Below, piece by piece: positions 32,125 through 44,752 of a stretch of 64,000 nt of DNA. Under the pieces are notes generated by a model. It was not told where the DNA came from. It did no database searches and saw only the letters and a program-made list of their open reading frames with translations. The stretch's first letter is position 1; the number at the start of each line of letters is the position of its first letter. This stretch comes from Rhizomys pruinosus (Eukaryota > Chordata > Mammalia > Rodentia > Spalacidae): positions 516,760-580,759 of the forward strand of contig VZQC01009559.1 in the NCBI GenBank assembly GCA_009823505.1. The letters run 5' to 3'. The position numbers and the translations under genes were made by a program.

Positions 32125-32894
32125 ACTTGACAGAAAAGAACTACTAACATTGTTTCATAGTAGTTACAGAAACAACTAAATTAACATCTTCATACCCTAT
32201 TAAGACATAATCTCACCTTATAAACACATAGTTCTCTGGCTTTGGAAAACGAGATATTTGTTTTCCTTTCCCTTACTAGACATGTAAAAATGTTCACATT
32301 TCCCCTTTATCATTTCATCTTCTCATTAAAACCACTTTGCTGAGGAGCATGATTCCTAAGAGGAAGTGAATGCCAAAAGTCACAGAAAAGTCAGTACTTC
32401 CTTTATTCAAATTCCATTGTGACTTCTGTGCTCAGACAAAGCCCACTGCCACTTCATACAATCTAGACAGTACGCTGTTTCATGTTTAATTTCTTTGAAG
32501 TGTAGTAATTATTATTGACTATTGCCTTGTTCAGTAATTAATTATTGGTAGCTCTAAGCCAGCTCCCTTCCCTAACCTTGGGCACTTAGTATGTATTTCT
32601 GCATTTACTAAGGCATTGCATTTGTGAGGAGTATCCAAAGAGATGTGATGAATCCCCAGCTTCTGCTTTACACAGTTACTTCGTTGTGTATCTTTCTAAG
32701 AATTAAATGTGTTCAACTAATTGATAATATTCTCCTTCCAGTCACCCCCAGGATAGCATTCTTCCACTTTCAACTAACTTTGCTCCATTTGGAATATACT
32801 TCTTTCTGTACATCATAGCCCTTTCAGTTTCATTTGCCTCAGCAGTATGAACTGTGTTCCTACCTTTACAATGTCAAGTAACACTTCACAGCCA
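32122..32894. other. Unassigned non-coding sequence
   Basis: AT-rich, unique-looking. An attattg-rich stretch lies near 32508-32545. No gene recognised. Confidence 0.45.
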
Positions 32895-33110
32895 CTCTGA
32901 AACACCACCACCATAATGATGGTGACAATACTTAGTAATTAAAATGTGCCAGCCACATTCAGGAGTTCTGAATGCACAGTCATTGAGCCCTTGCCACAAT
33001 CCTAGAAGTTTTAGTACAATTTCTAAGTTCTTTTTTGAGACACTGGTGACCAGCAAGGTTGAAGTACAAAGCCAGCAAGTGGCAGAGCTGCAGCATGAAC
33101 CATGGGCAAC
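32895..33110 (+). mobile_element. MIR SINE relic
   Basis: Diagnostic blocks in MIR order: aaaatgtgccagccacattc, ccttgccacaatcctagaag, agccagcaagtggcagagct. Strongly diverged. Confidence 0.65.
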
Positions 33111-33193
33111 TGAAGCAACACTTTCCATGTTAAACTCTTTCAAAGTTAAAGTAAGCAAAGGCAGTGCCTATAGTGTTTTAGAGTTCATATGCA

Positions 33194-33428
33194 GGGCGGG
33201 AGAGATGGTTCAGCAGTTAAGAGCCCTGACTGCTCTTGCAGAGGACCCGGGTTCAATTCCCAGCACCCACATGGCAGCTAAGAACCATCTTTAGCTCCAG
33301 TTCCAGGTGAACCCGACGCCCTCTTCTGAACTCTGATGCATGGCACGACATGGGTGCACCAACCTACATGCAGACAGTACACTCATACACATAAAAATAA
33401 TAAAGTAAATTAAAAAAAAGAAAAAAAG
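33194..33428 (+). mobile_element. B2/B3-type SINE, single-block subtype
   Basis: Head gggcgggagagatggttcag, B box gggttcaattcc, one copy of the ctccagttccagg block. Target-site duplication: agttcatatgca (33182-33193) and aattcatatgca (33429-33440). Confidence 0.93.
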
Positions 33429-33440
33429 AATTCATATGCA

Positions 33441-34690
33441 ATATCTGAGAGCTGTATCTGGTTATTTTTATTTTTTATTATTATTATATAAATACTACTC
33501 AGATTTTTAAATACCTCTCTGCATAGCTCTGACTCTCACAAATTTACAGTGCCTTCTTCAGTTTCTTTATTCTGAGTACAGTAAATAAGTCTTTGCCATT
33601 TGTGGATACATAAATTGGTTTCTCTTTTCTATAGTATAGATATAGAAACATGGAAGAAAGTATATTGAATGGATAAATATACCTACTTTCTTCTTTCTAA
33701 TTCACTTTATAAACATTGATTAAAATTTTTTCACTTAGTCCTTTGAGCAAGGAGATTATCTTATGATCAAGGAAAGCCTGGGATGTCCTCATACATGGAT
33801 GGCACAAGAACCATTTTTCTTCTTCTAAAGCAGAGCCTGTCCTGCCTCCCACCCCTGATTTGAAGAGTGCAGCACAGCCACTGTGCCTTTCTGCCTTGTG
33901 GAGTCATGTGGGATGACACTCTCTGAGAAGCACTTGTCTGTTTTTCCAAGATGCTTGGGAAGGTCAGTCTCTGCCAGCACACAAGGAAGCCCATGTTCCA
34001 GCTCTTGCTTTCACATTCCTGGGCTTGGCCATTGTTTCCCAACCTCCCACTAGTGTGCCCTGGTGGTTGGTTAAAAGATGTTTCCAGACTCTAATAGGGA
34101 CATTGGCAAAGAAATACACAAAGACGTTCTGGAGGATACCTATCCCCTTGGTACAGAGAATAAGACATAATCTAGATGTTCCCTTTCCTCATGGTGGTTT
34201 TATTTTAGAAGCATAAGTGCTTTCCTTGCAGTGGACTCTTCTGTGGATCATCCATGCCAACAGATTTCCTTACATCTAAGGTTTCCAAGTATCTTAATTC
34301 AATTGATCATGGATATCAGTCTTCTATACCAAAGAGAGATGTAAAATTTTCAGCATGGCATTTCAAAAGTCAAACATGTTTCTGAATATTATTCCAATGT
34401 TCTCCCAACACTAAGGGTAGTTAGTTAGTTACATAATTAAGAAAATACCTTTTGGAGGGAGGTCCTCACTAAGTCTACTCTCAGGGACAATCAATTCCTT
34501 AACCAAACACAGTTTTTCAACTGTCCAACTTAGGCAGGGCTCATTTTAATTCAATTGGTATGGGATAGCCCATTCTTAGCCCCAGTGATACATATAAAAT
34601 AACTTTAGGAACATAAAACCTCAGAAAGATATGTTAGCTAAAATGCTCCGCATACCTAATCATGTGCAGGACATATGATGTTTGTGTACA
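33441..34690. other. Unassigned non-coding sequence
   Basis: About 1.2 kb of unique-looking sequence. The frames across 33767-34042 (minus) and 34025-34216 (plus) have no recognisable domain. Confidence 0.45.
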
Positions 34691-34908
34691 GGGGCTGGAG
34701 AGATAGCTTAGTGGTTAAAAATACTTGCTATTTTTCCAAAGGGCCTGGGTTCAATTCCCAGCACCCACTGGCATCTAACAACTGTCCATAACTCCAGTTC
34801 TAAGAGCCTGACACCCTCTTTTTGCCTCTGAGGGGCACTATACACATGTTGTACACTTACATGCAAGCATACAACATTTTTTGATGCAATTTAAAATATT
34901 TAAAAATA
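34691..34908 (+). mobile_element. B2/B3-type SINE, older copy
   Basis: Head ggggctggagagatagctta, B box gggttcaattcc, then a diverged tail. Flanks gatgtttgtgtaca and gatgtttgtgtgca form the target-site duplication. Confidence 0.9.
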
Positions 34909-35471
34909 GATGTTTGTGTGCATGTTTGTTTTTCCAGAGAAAAATACATACCACAAAGGACCCAACTTAATTGCTGTTATAGGAAGGGCAGATTAGCATA
35001 CCACACTTTCCAAGGTGTGTTCACAATTTCTTTGTCCATGGGTAGATGAGAATCAGACCTTCTCAAAAGAAACCAGCACACATGATTGGGAAAAAGGAGT
35101 TTCCAGGGCTCTAAATCACCTCAGCCTTTGCAGTCACCTTCCTGCCTAACAGAGTCCTATGCAAAATACCAAGAAGTGAGTGCCACCCACATTCCTTGCT
35201 CCCAGATCTTTCTGGGGGTCAGTTATTACCTTAGTGGCAGAAATTTGCATAATAGCCTTCCTGGCGATAAAACCCACGATCAAGGATGGTGTAATAGAGA
35301 TACAGCAAATAGGTTTAGCTTCACCTCCAGTGCTTGTTACAGGAAGGGGAAGATAGGACAGGGTGTGATTCCCCATCTCAGCAGTTTCCTGTATCCCCCC
35401 TCTGACCCTCAGCCCAACCAATACTGCAACAGCAGCACCTGCTCCTATGCTCTTAAAATACAACCAAAGTA
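34909..35471. other. Unassigned non-coding sequence
   Basis: Unique-looking. Overlapping open frames on both strands over 35086-35472 have no recognisable domain and are probably chance. Confidence 0.4.
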
Positions 35472-35512
35472 ATTAAATAAGCTCATATTAGCATAATATG
35501 AGCTTATTTAAT
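35472..35512. repeat. Perfect AT-rich palindromic hairpin, 19-bp arms
   Basis: Arm attaaataagctcatatta (35472-35490) is exactly complementary to 35494-35512, with a 3-nt loop (gca). No known element is recognised around it. Confidence 0.97.
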
Positions 35513-35600
35513 AAATACCCAAATTTTATTTATAATAAAATTTATTTTCAACAATTTCTGTTAAACGCATCCACCTTTGACACAATTAAAAATAATAAAT

Positions 35601-35684
35601 TGAGGCTGATTTTGTAACTCAGTGTTAAGAGCATTTGCCTAACATGCTCAAGGTTCAATCCCTAGCACTGAAACAGACAAATGA
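35601..35684 (+). mobile_element. ID SINE (BC1-like, tRNA-derived)
   Basis: The ID plan is visible: gtaactcagtgttaagagca, tttgcctaacatgctcaagg, ttcaatccctagcactgaaa, then an A-rich tail. Flanked by aataataaat (35591-35600 and 35685-35694) as target-site duplication. Confidence 0.85.
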
Positions 35685-35744
35685 AATAATAAATGATCCT
35701 AATACATATATTACACTACGTGTTTTATTGCATTTGCTATTATG

Positions 35745-36112
35745 TGACATTGCGTGTGTGCATGCTTGTGCTTCTGTGCTGTGTGTACATGTTTGTGTGT
35801 GAACATTAATAGGTGCATATGAGCGTGTGTGTGAATGCAGTCGAAGGCCAAAGGTAGATGTTAAGTGCTTTTCTTTACTGATCTGCACCTTATTTTGTGA
35901 GCTAGATTCTCTCACTGTACCTGGAGCTCATTTGGTTTGACAAGCCTAGCTGGCCAGTGAGCTCTAGAAATCCTTCTGCCTCTGCCTCTCTGAATCTAGG
36001 ATTATAGGAGCTGGTCACCCAATCTCTCTTTTACATGGGTACTGGGGATCTGAGCTCAAGTCTGCATGCTTATTTAGGAAGCTCTTTAGAGAATGAGCCA
36101 TTTTCCCAGCCC
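35745..36112 (-). mobile_element. B4-type SINE, antisense, with GT-rich flank
   Basis: A GT-rich variable region (35750-35840) precedes agattctctcactgtacctg and gcctctgcctctctgaatct. The complement of the tRNA-like head, aatgagccattttcccagcc, closes the element. Confidence 0.75.
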
Positions 36113-36855
36113 TCTCTGAAGATTTTTCTTTTGAACAAATTTACTAAAAAGAGAATGTCTCTGAAAGATATTAGCATATTTTCAACAATATTGAGTAGTA
36201 AGCCTTAAGAGGTATGGGAGGATTAATCTCATTTAAGTAAAGAGCTACAACAAGAGAACATTAAGGTGATCCATTTCAAGTCTCACAGGATTCACAAAAT
36301 ATGCCAGTCATATGGGGGTAGGCAGCTGTGAAACTGGATTCTTTTCAGAACATGGGAAAACATGATGTTGATCTGCAGAGTATGAGGTATGTGCAGGAAA
36401 CTGAGTTGAGGAGATGATGCGAACAAGTTCTAAAACAAATCATAGATAGGAAATTACTGAAAAAAGCAAGCAAAACCAACAACCTTGTAAACATAATAAA
36501 AAATAATTCATTTTCTGCCTTAGGAATTTTAGAGCTCAAAATTAAAGTTGCTACTGTTTTTCTCCCTTTAAGTAGTGTTAAATAATGAGAAATTCACTGT
36601 TGCAATACGTCCTTAAGCTATTTAGACAGTTTAAAAATAAACCTTTTATTGCTTAAACCTCAGTGTTAGATTTGTATAGATTTTAGGCAGAAATTCTTAG
36701 TAGATTACAGTCAAAACATTACATATTTAAATATACATATTGTTATTCAAATTATAATTCAAAACACAAGCAAAGAAATACTATTGAAAACTGAAAGGGG
36801 GGGGAAAGACAATAAGTGAAGAGGCAGTATTACAGCTTTCAACCTACCCATCTAC
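36113..36855. other. Unassigned AT-rich sequence
   Basis: No repeat family or gene recognised. Confidence 0.45.
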
Positions 36856-36985
36856 ATCAGCAAGGAAAAAGAACCATGAAAGGCAAGAAATAAAGAAGGA
36901 AAGAAGAAAAATGAGGAGAGAAGAAAGGGGAGAGAGGAGGAGAGAGAAGGGGATGAAGCCAGGGAAAGAAGGAAAGGGCAAAGGC
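36856..36985. repeat. Purine-rich (GGAA/GAGA) tract
   Basis: About 130 bp made almost only of A and G in irregular gga/gaa/gaga units. Confidence 0.85.
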
Positions 36986-38868
36986 AGTCATGTTCTGTGA
37001 CCGATTTAACAAATACTTAAATAGAAGGTAAAAGCCTTATTAAAAAAAAAGGTAAAAGCCTTAGAAAGGGTGCCATGCATCTGGAAATGTTTAATTATGT
37101 AGTTAACAACCCCAATTCCCTGTGGCTTAATACAGTCAAGACTAGACTCTATTCCCATCATAGCCAGGTTGGCTGAGAAACTCCAATGCAAGAGGAGACT
37201 CAGGGACCTGTGTCCTTGTAGTCTTTTCCACAGTCATTATCCATACCTCAAGGGAAGAAGGCATTGCCTATCAAGACAGGGACATCTTGGGAATATTAGA
37301 GGGTCAGATCTGTCTGTGTTTCCTTGGTCATGAGCCATTCTCCTAACGAAAAGCTGAGTAGTGTCATTATCTACATGTTCAGGAAATGCTAACGAGTGTG
37401 AGGAGCACCTCACGGTCTCTGCTGCAGTGTGGTTTGTGTCCCGCTGGATGACCATTCCAGAGAAAGGAGAGAAGTGAATATTGAACTTTCTGGTTTCTTT
37501 TGTTATGTTTTTTTTAAAGAGTCTGAGTTCCCAAAACAAACATCCATACTTTATGAATTATAATCAGCTATGACCAAGCCGCTGTTTGGCATTCTTTGCT
37601 CTCACTCCCATCCAATATCCTTCTTTCAGTGCGTGAGGACAAGACTCATTTAGAGGGCTTTTCTCTCCTTCCTTTCAGAGAGAACTCAGGCTCATTGATC
37701 CCCAGTATCTCTAATGGAAAGGCTAGGAACCTTCTACAGTGATGACATATGACAGACATCTCAGACTCTTCTATTAACAAAGTGATTTCTTAATGCTTAA
37801 ATTTTGTTATTAACTAACCTTTTGATTTTGCCATCTTTCAAATTCTTTCCTGTCCTCATACAGGTAAATACATTTGTTCTTGAATTTTTTTTTGTTTTGT
37901 TTTCACTCTTTAAACAACCTTGCTTAATTCCAAATCATTTAATAGTGAAAAAATATGAAGCTTTCATACTTGACATCAAAAATTACACTTTTATAGTCTT
38001 ATAATTATGCAGAGGAGAAAAGAGAATGCAATTACTAGAGTAAATTTAGCCTTTGTATAAAAGAAATCTATGGTAGAACTATAACTATAATTATTATAAT
38101 AGCATAGTAAATATCCAGATTATAACATGCAGCTATTTTTCAGTATGATTACTATGGTGTTGCTATTACTAGAACCAATTTACTATAGTTTTACTAGGCA
38201 AAATATTAGTTACTCTATTTTTCATGTAATAACCATGGTTTGTTATCGCTTTATGACAAAACTAGAATGATTTCATAATGGATTTTATTATGTTGTACTT
38301 ATAAGTGGTAGAGAGGGACTTTTAGCTTGTTTTTCAGCTTGGCTTTACACTTGTAATATGACCTAGAGCATGTCACTTGAGCTTTCTTCATCCTTATTTT
38401 CCACTGTGATAAAAGACATATTCATTAAAAAATAATAATCCCATTAAAAATATAAAGCTCTTTCCTAATTAATTGCATTTATAGTCTCTTCATGGATTAA
38501 CCAAAGTGAAATACTCGCCTTTTGCTAGTGAGTGTGTGTCAGCATGCTTTTTTTCCCCACATAAATTAAGTAGTAATAATAAACATTATACTTGCTCTTT
38601 AAAGTTAGAGACTGAAAGTTGTACCATGTCTGGGGAGGTCCTTGGCTCATTATCATTTTGTTCCAAACTTTTTTGTCCAACTTAACTCTTCATGCTTCAG
38701 TTGGTGTTCCCCAATAACCACCAGCCCGGTCTGAGAACACGCCTCTATGAATTGCTACTTACAGGAAAGTTGTCCTTGGGAGTCTTTATACAGCACACCA
38801 TCTATTTCAATGTACTACTCCAGTACTGATTATAGTCAAAGACAAACAGCACAATCAAAAGTAAAAGT
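36986..38868. other. Unassigned AT-rich sequence
   Basis: About 1.9 kb without SINEs. A 15-bp direct repeat, aaggtaaaagcctta, occurs near 37025 and 37049. The 38000-38300 part is extremely AT-rich. No gene recognised. Confidence 0.45.
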
Positions 38869-39099
38869 GCAGGCTTGGGAGATGGCTCAGTGGTAAAGTG
38901 TTTGCTGCACAAGCTTGGATCTAAGTTTCAAATCCCAGTTACTCATGTAGAAGGCCATGGGCATGGTGGCATGTGTCTTTAATGGAGCACTGCAAGTTGG
39001 AGGTGTGGCAAAGGCAAGCTATTGCTCTGGCCTTGCTGGCCAGCTACTCAGCTGAAAGGCCAGTTCCAGGATTGAGAAGAGATCCTGCTTGAAAAAAAG
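38869..39099 (+). mobile_element. B4-type SINE
   Basis: Head aggcttgggagatggctcag with an ID/tRNA-like region, followed by a B1-like half (gcatggtggcatgtgtcttt to gagatcctgcttgaaaaaaa). Confidence 0.75.
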
Positions 39100-39145
39100 C
39101 AGGTATAGGAGAAATTGTAGAAGACATCTCAACATCAATCTTTGG

Positions 39146-39510
39146 TGTGTTCTAGTCAGCTTTCTGTTGCAGTGATAAACAGTCTGACCAAAAGCAACTT
39201 GGAGAGGAAGAGGTTTATTCGACTATTCAGGTCACAGTACACTACCGAGGGAAGTCCGAGCCCATGGAAGAATGTTGCTTATGGGCTGTCTCCCTCTGGC
39301 TGCAGCGCATCCAGTTTTCTTATACAACCCACCGCCTGCTCAAGGGTGCCACCACCCACAGTGGACTGGCACTCCCACATCAATCGACCATCATGATGAT
39401 TGCCCAAAAGATATGGCCATAGGCCAATCTGATCTGGAAAATCCCACAGTGGAGACTCTTTCTTCCCAGGCGACTCTTGGTTGTGTTGAGTTAACAATAA
39501 AAACCTATCC
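39146..39510 (-). mobile_element. Rodent LTR, MaLR-like, antisense
   Basis: The minus strand carries the same LTR type as 866-1249. From its 5' side come ggttttattgttaactcaac, then ccactgtgggtggtggcacc, a tataagaaaactgg promoter block, an AATAAA signal and a ttatcactgcaacagaaagc end. It is a solo LTR. The family assignment is from memory and the subfamily is uncertain. Confidence 0.65.
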
Positions 39511-39842
39511 AGGTCCCTATTTTCTTGAATTTTTCAATAGCAATTTTGCCTTCTGTGAGAGACTTAATTGCCTTAGGCATATATTGATTTTTATTTTATA
39601 TTTTAATACATTACTGTTATAGAAAAGCTAATTCAATAGATTATTATAAGTTATAGTCCATTTTCCCTCCTCTGAAATTTGATACCTTTTGAGAGAGAGG
39701 ATTGAGAGTTAGAAAATGTGGACTTCATGTTTCTTAGCCTTCAAAAGGGATACATGCATGAGAGTTTTATGAAACACAGCTCTGTTGTGCTCTATGATAA
39801 GCCCATGCATATGGTGTTACTACTTCAGAAATTAGTGTCTTG

Positions 39843-40052
39843 AGGCTGGAGAGATGTCTAAGTGTTTAAGAGCACTGGCTGCAATTACAGAGGACCTGGG
39901 TTCAATTCCCAGTACCCACATGGTGACTAACAACCATCTGTATGTAATGCCAGTTTCAGCAGATCCATCGCCCCCTTCTGACCTCTGCAGGCATTGCATG
40001 ACACAGGTGCACTAATATACATGCATAACACTCATATGCATGCAATAAAAAC
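39843..40052 (+). mobile_element. B2/B3-type SINE, older copy
   Basis: Head aggctggagagatgtctaag, B box gggttcaattcc and a tail with gacacaggtgcactaatata then catgcaataaaaac. Confidence 0.88.
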
Positions 40053-40789
40053 ACCTCTGTAGGAAGATTATAGTTATGAGCTCTGTGATGCCCTTGAAGA
40101 AGTTTGGTGGTGAAAAGATCAATACTCTGGGCTGTATTTCCATCAAGCATAAATTGTGTGTATGTGAATGTGTTTGTGTGTTTTTGAGTGTGTGTGTGCA
40201 TGCAAGTATATTCATGTACACACATCTGTGCAAATGTACATGAATTTTTCTATTTCCTAGATACTTAGTATATAAAAGATTGTCTCTTGATTTCAAAATT
40301 GTGCTTGTTCTCTTTGTAAAAATGATGAAGCAAGTTAACCGCAGTAAAACTTTTTTCTTTTACCCAATGGAGTGAAGAATTAATTGTTTGAGATGTATTA
40401 CTGAGAGAAAGTTGATCATTTAAAAATACAAGAGTGAAATTACAGACCAATTATAGCAAGCAATAGATGTGTCATTATCAGTCTACTGTTTTTACTTTCT
40501 CATTAAGGTAAATGCATATAGTAAAATAATGTAATATGCTTACTTTCTTTTATCAGACACCATTTCTATTGGATATTATGGCATGATGAAATTAATTTCA
40601 TCTCATGTAACATCTCTACATTTCACTCTATGTGTCCTTGGCAGGACTGAAATAAATGAAACTTTTACCACTTCTCATATGCAACACAGTAATTTAAGGC
40701 TTTAACTCACTTCTATTCTTCATATATAACTATAAGAAGTTAATGAAAGAAACAACCTGGCTACTGAAGAAAAAAATAATTGCTAAGCA
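40053..40789. other. Unassigned AT-rich sequence
   Basis: A GT-rich stretch lies at 40149-40205. No gene recognised. Confidence 0.45.
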
Positions 40790-41246
40790 TTTCTGTCTCC
40801 AGCCCTGTAGGAGCTGCCATGACTGCACATCTGCAGTGGGTGGTCATGCAGAACTGTTGCAGGTTCCTGATCAAGAGGAAAAAACAGACATAGAGCACAA
40901 AGCCCAATAATGTGAAAGCCTGAAACTCCTTCCACTACAATGGGTGCATTCACCTTAAGACTGTGGGAGTGGAGCCCGGTGTCAATGACAAAGGGATCGT
41001 GGTGGTCATGAAGTGGAGATCTGGCCAGTAGAAGACAGCCATCTCCTATGCGAGGACCACCATCAACAACAAGTTGCCTGGGCCACCCCCGGCAGCAACA
41101 GGCATAACACGTGCAACAACTAGTACCATGCAAATCTGCACATGACAGCCATCTTGTGCAGCAAGAAGCCTGTGGTGGTGCAGAGGAAGTGGACCTGCCT
41201 CACTAAGACTTTTTGAGCCCCATGCCTAAAAAGAAATAGTCCTTTC
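40790..41246 (+). pseudogene. Rpl28: RPL28 (60S ribosomal protein L28) processed pseudogene
   Basis: From the ATG at 40819 the conceptual product follows RPL28, a component of the large cytosolic ribosomal subunit. It begins MTAHLQWVVMQNC and later shows [24 protein letters not shown] and YARTTINN. There are no introns, a short 5' UTR-like stretch precedes the ATG and a decayed poly(A) follows, so it is a retrocopy. It is dead: in-frame stops at codons 25 (TAG, 40891), 35 (TGA) and 71 (TAG), with frame loss after about codon 85. The remainder reads on in other frames to a kaplike C-terminus near 41217. It directly abuts the L1 fragment L1-A. The antisense open frame over it is a shadow. Confidence 0.93.
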
Positions 41247-41248
41247 GA

Positions 41249-41292
<44 letters not shown>

Positions 41293-41293
41293 A
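41247..41293. repeat. (GAAA)n, mutated poly(A) tail
   Basis: About 12 gaaa units directly 3' of the RPL28 retrocopy; most simply its poly(A) tail turned into a microsatellite. Confidence 0.9.
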
Positions 41294-42187
41294 TAATAAG
41301 GGGAAAAGGGAAACACAAAATAGAGCCATAAACACAAGTTAAAATGGCAGTAACCAATATGCATCTTTCAATAATAATATTAAATATCAATGGCCTCAAT
41401 TCCCTAGCCAAAAGACACAGGCTAGCAGAATAGATAAAGAAAGAAAATCCACCTTATTCTTGTATTCAAGAAGCTCATGTCTTCTTCAAGGACAGGCACT
41501 CCCTTGGCATGAAAGGTTAGAAAAAAAATGTTCTTAGCAAATGTCTCTAAGAAGCAAGCAGGTGTTGCAATTGTAATACCTGACAATATAGACTTCAAAT
41601 TAAAACTAATCAGAAGAGATAAAGAGGGTCACTTGATTTAAATCAAAGGAAAAATTGATCAAGAAGATATCATAATTATGAACCTATGTGTAAAAAAAAC
41701 TATGGTGTACAAAATTTCTTAAAAACAGTACTGTAGAACTGTAAAACACAGATTAATCCCAACTCAGTAATAGTAGTGATTTCAGTACCCACTATCTCTA
41801 ATAGATAGGTTAACTGACAAATAGAGAGACATCTTAATTAAATGACATCTTACATGAAATGGACCTAACAGTCATGTACAGAGTATTCCACCCAAGCATC
41901 AAAGAATATACTTTCTACTCAGTAGCTCATATAATTTTTTTCTAAAATTTATCTCATTGTGTGATACAAAACAATCCCCACAAATAAAAACATTGAAATA
42001 AATCTATGCATTCTATCAGACCACAGTGCAATAAAGCTTATAATAAATAGAAAAAGCATCTCTAGTAACTATACAAACTCATGGAGATTAAACAACACAC
42101 TCCTGAATGATGAATGGGTTAAAGAAGAAATTAAGAAAGAAAACAGTATTCCTAGAACTAAATGAAAATGAGAATACAAGACAACTT

Positions 42188-42545
42188 ATGGTGGTTTGAA
42201 CGAGCGTCCCCCAAAGGCTTTAAGTATTCAGACATTTGTCTCCAGTTGGTGGCACTGTTCTTAGAGGTCTTAGAAGGTGTGGCCATGCTAGAGGAAGTAT
42301 GTCACTGGAGGCAGGCTTAGTGAGTTTAACAAGCCTCTCGGTCTCCAGTCGTTCTCTCTGCTTCCTGTGCTCATTGGGAGATGTGACCCTCAGCTTGCTG
42401 CTCCAGATCCAGCCGCAATGTCTCCCACCACAATGGACTCTAATTCCCTGGAACCGTCAATCATAAGCTCAAATAAACTCTTCCTTTTATAAGTTCCTTT
42501 GGTCATGGTGTTTTATCACAGCAACAGAAAAGTGACTAATACAAT
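42188..42545 (+). mobile_element. ORR1/MaLR-like solo LTR inside L1-A
   Basis: It opens atggtggtttgaacgagc. It contains cagttggtggcactgttc, aggtgtggccatgctagag and cctggaaccgtcaatcataa, then an aataaactcttccttttata polyadenylation region, and ends cacagcaacagaaaagtgac. L1-A coding similarity resumes right after it (aagcagtcctaagagggaag), so the LTR is a later insertion. No internal retroviral region is present. Confidence 0.8.
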
Positions 42546-44464
42546 AACAAATCAAAAAAGACAATTTAAAAGCAGTCCTAAGAGGGAAGTTTATAGGTCT
42601 AAGTGGCTAAATTTAAAAAATCAGAAAGAGCACATGTAAATAATAGCTTAACAGTGCAACACAGTACTCTGAAAAGCCAAGAAAAAACTAACCCCACAAC
42701 TAATAGACAAGAACCAGTGACTAAAATCAGAGCAGAAATTAATGAAATAGAAAAAAAGAAAACAATAACAACAACAACAACAAAAAATTAATGAATTGAA
42801 GAGCTGGTTCTTTGAAAGTTAAACAAGATAGAAACACCCCTACCCAGGTAACTGAAAGTAAGAAATAGAAAATCCAAATTAACAAAATCAGAGATGAATG
42901 AGGAATCATCACAACATACATAAAATTCCAGAACAGTGTAAGAGAATACTTTAAAATACTCCACTAAATTTGAGAATCTAAAAGAAATGAATTAATTTAT
43001 GTCATGGACACCACCAAAGTTAAACCAAAAAAGAAATCAACAGTATAAACAGACCCATAAAAAATAAGGAAATTGAAACAGTAATATAAAACCTCCCAAC
43101 TAAACAAGAAGACCTGGCCCAAATGGATTGAAAATAGAATTCTACCAGGAAGACATTCAAAGAAGAGCTACAACCAATGCTGCTTAAATTGTTCAAAAAG
43201 ATAGAATCAGGGGAAGAACTCCCAAACTCCTTCTATGAAGCCAGTATCATTCTAATAAAAACCAGGTAAAGACACAACAAAAAAGAAAACTATATGTCCA
43301 AATCCTTACTGAACATAGATGCAGAGATACTCAACAAAAATACTCCCAAACTGCATACAGACACATATAAAAAAGATCACATACCATGATAAAGTCATCT
43401 TTATTCTAAGGATGCAGTGATGGTTCAATATATGTAAGTCAGTAAATGTAATAAAATGTATATTAAAGACAAAAATCTAAATACACGCAGAAAATGCCTT
43501 TGACAAAATTCAACATGCATTTATGTTAAAAGTCCTAGAAGGAATTTGACAAGAGGGGGCATACCTCAACAGAATTAAAGCTATATACAATGAATCCACA
43601 TCCAAGCACATTCTAAATGAAGAAAAAAAACTGGAAGCATTCCTCTTAAAATCAGGAACCAGACACAGCTTTCCATCGTCTCCACTTCTTTTCAATATAG
43701 TGCTTAAATCTCTTACAAGAACAATAAGAAGTGGGAAGGAACTTAAATAAATACTAATTGGGAAAAAAAGAGATCAACTTATCTCTGCAGAAGATATGAT
43801 ATCCCAAAAATTCTACCAGAAAACTGTTAGAAATTATTAATATTTTGGTAAAGTGGCATGCTATAAAATCAACTTAAAAATCAGTAGTCTTTCTATATAC
43901 CAATAATAAGCAATCAGAACAACCATTCAGGGAAACCCTGCCATTCACGATAACTTCAAAAATAAAATATTTAGAATAAAACCTAAATGGAGACATGAAA
44001 GATTTCTACACATAAAATTTTTAGTCTTTTAAGAAAAAGGTAGAAGAAAACACTAAGAGATAGAAAGACCTACCATGATTATTGATTTGTAGAATTAATA
44101 TTTGTAGAATTAATGATCATTTTACAAGAGTAATCTATAGATTCAATGCATTGCCAATCAAAATACCCATGACATTTTTCACAGAACTAGAAAAAATATC
44201 CCAAAATTCATATGGAAATACAAAAGACTCTGGATATAAAAATCAATCTTGGGCACAAAGAACAATGGCGGGGGATCATGATACCAGATCTCATATTATT
44301 GTAGAGAACTATAGTCATAAAAACAGCATGGTACTAGCGTGAAAATAGACAACTTAGATCAATGGAACAAAATAGAAGACCCAAAGATGAAGACATGGAA
44401 TTTGAGCCACCAGGTATTTTACAAATGTACCAAGAACACACAATGGATGAAAGACAGTATCTTC

Positions 44465-44470
44465 TTTTTA

Positions 44471-44532
<62 letters not shown>

Positions 44533-44752
44533 TTTATGTGTATGAATGTACTGTCTGCATGTATGTCTGTGCACCTGTGTCTTGCAATGTTGCTGAGGTC
44601 AGATGTGGGTTTCGGATTCCCCTGGAACTGGAGTTCTCCTGGAATTGGAGTTTCAGACGGTTCTCAGCCGCCATGTGGGTGCTGGGGATCGAACCCGGGT
44701 CCTCTGCAAGAGCGGTCAGTGCTCTTAACCACTAGGCCATCTCTCCAGCCCC
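44465..44752 (-). mobile_element. Young B2/B3-type SINE, antisense, inside L1-A
   Basis: Minus-strand head ggggctggagagatggccta with intact A and B boxes and the 17-bp tandem duplication. Its A-tail side has become a (TA)n tract (44477-44514). A perfect 16-bp target-site duplication, gaaagacagtatcttc, flanks it at 44449-44464 and 44753-44768. Confidence 0.97.

Noticed and set aside
40783..41133. 116-codon minus-strand frame
   Set aside because: It is the antisense shadow of the RPL28 retrocopy.
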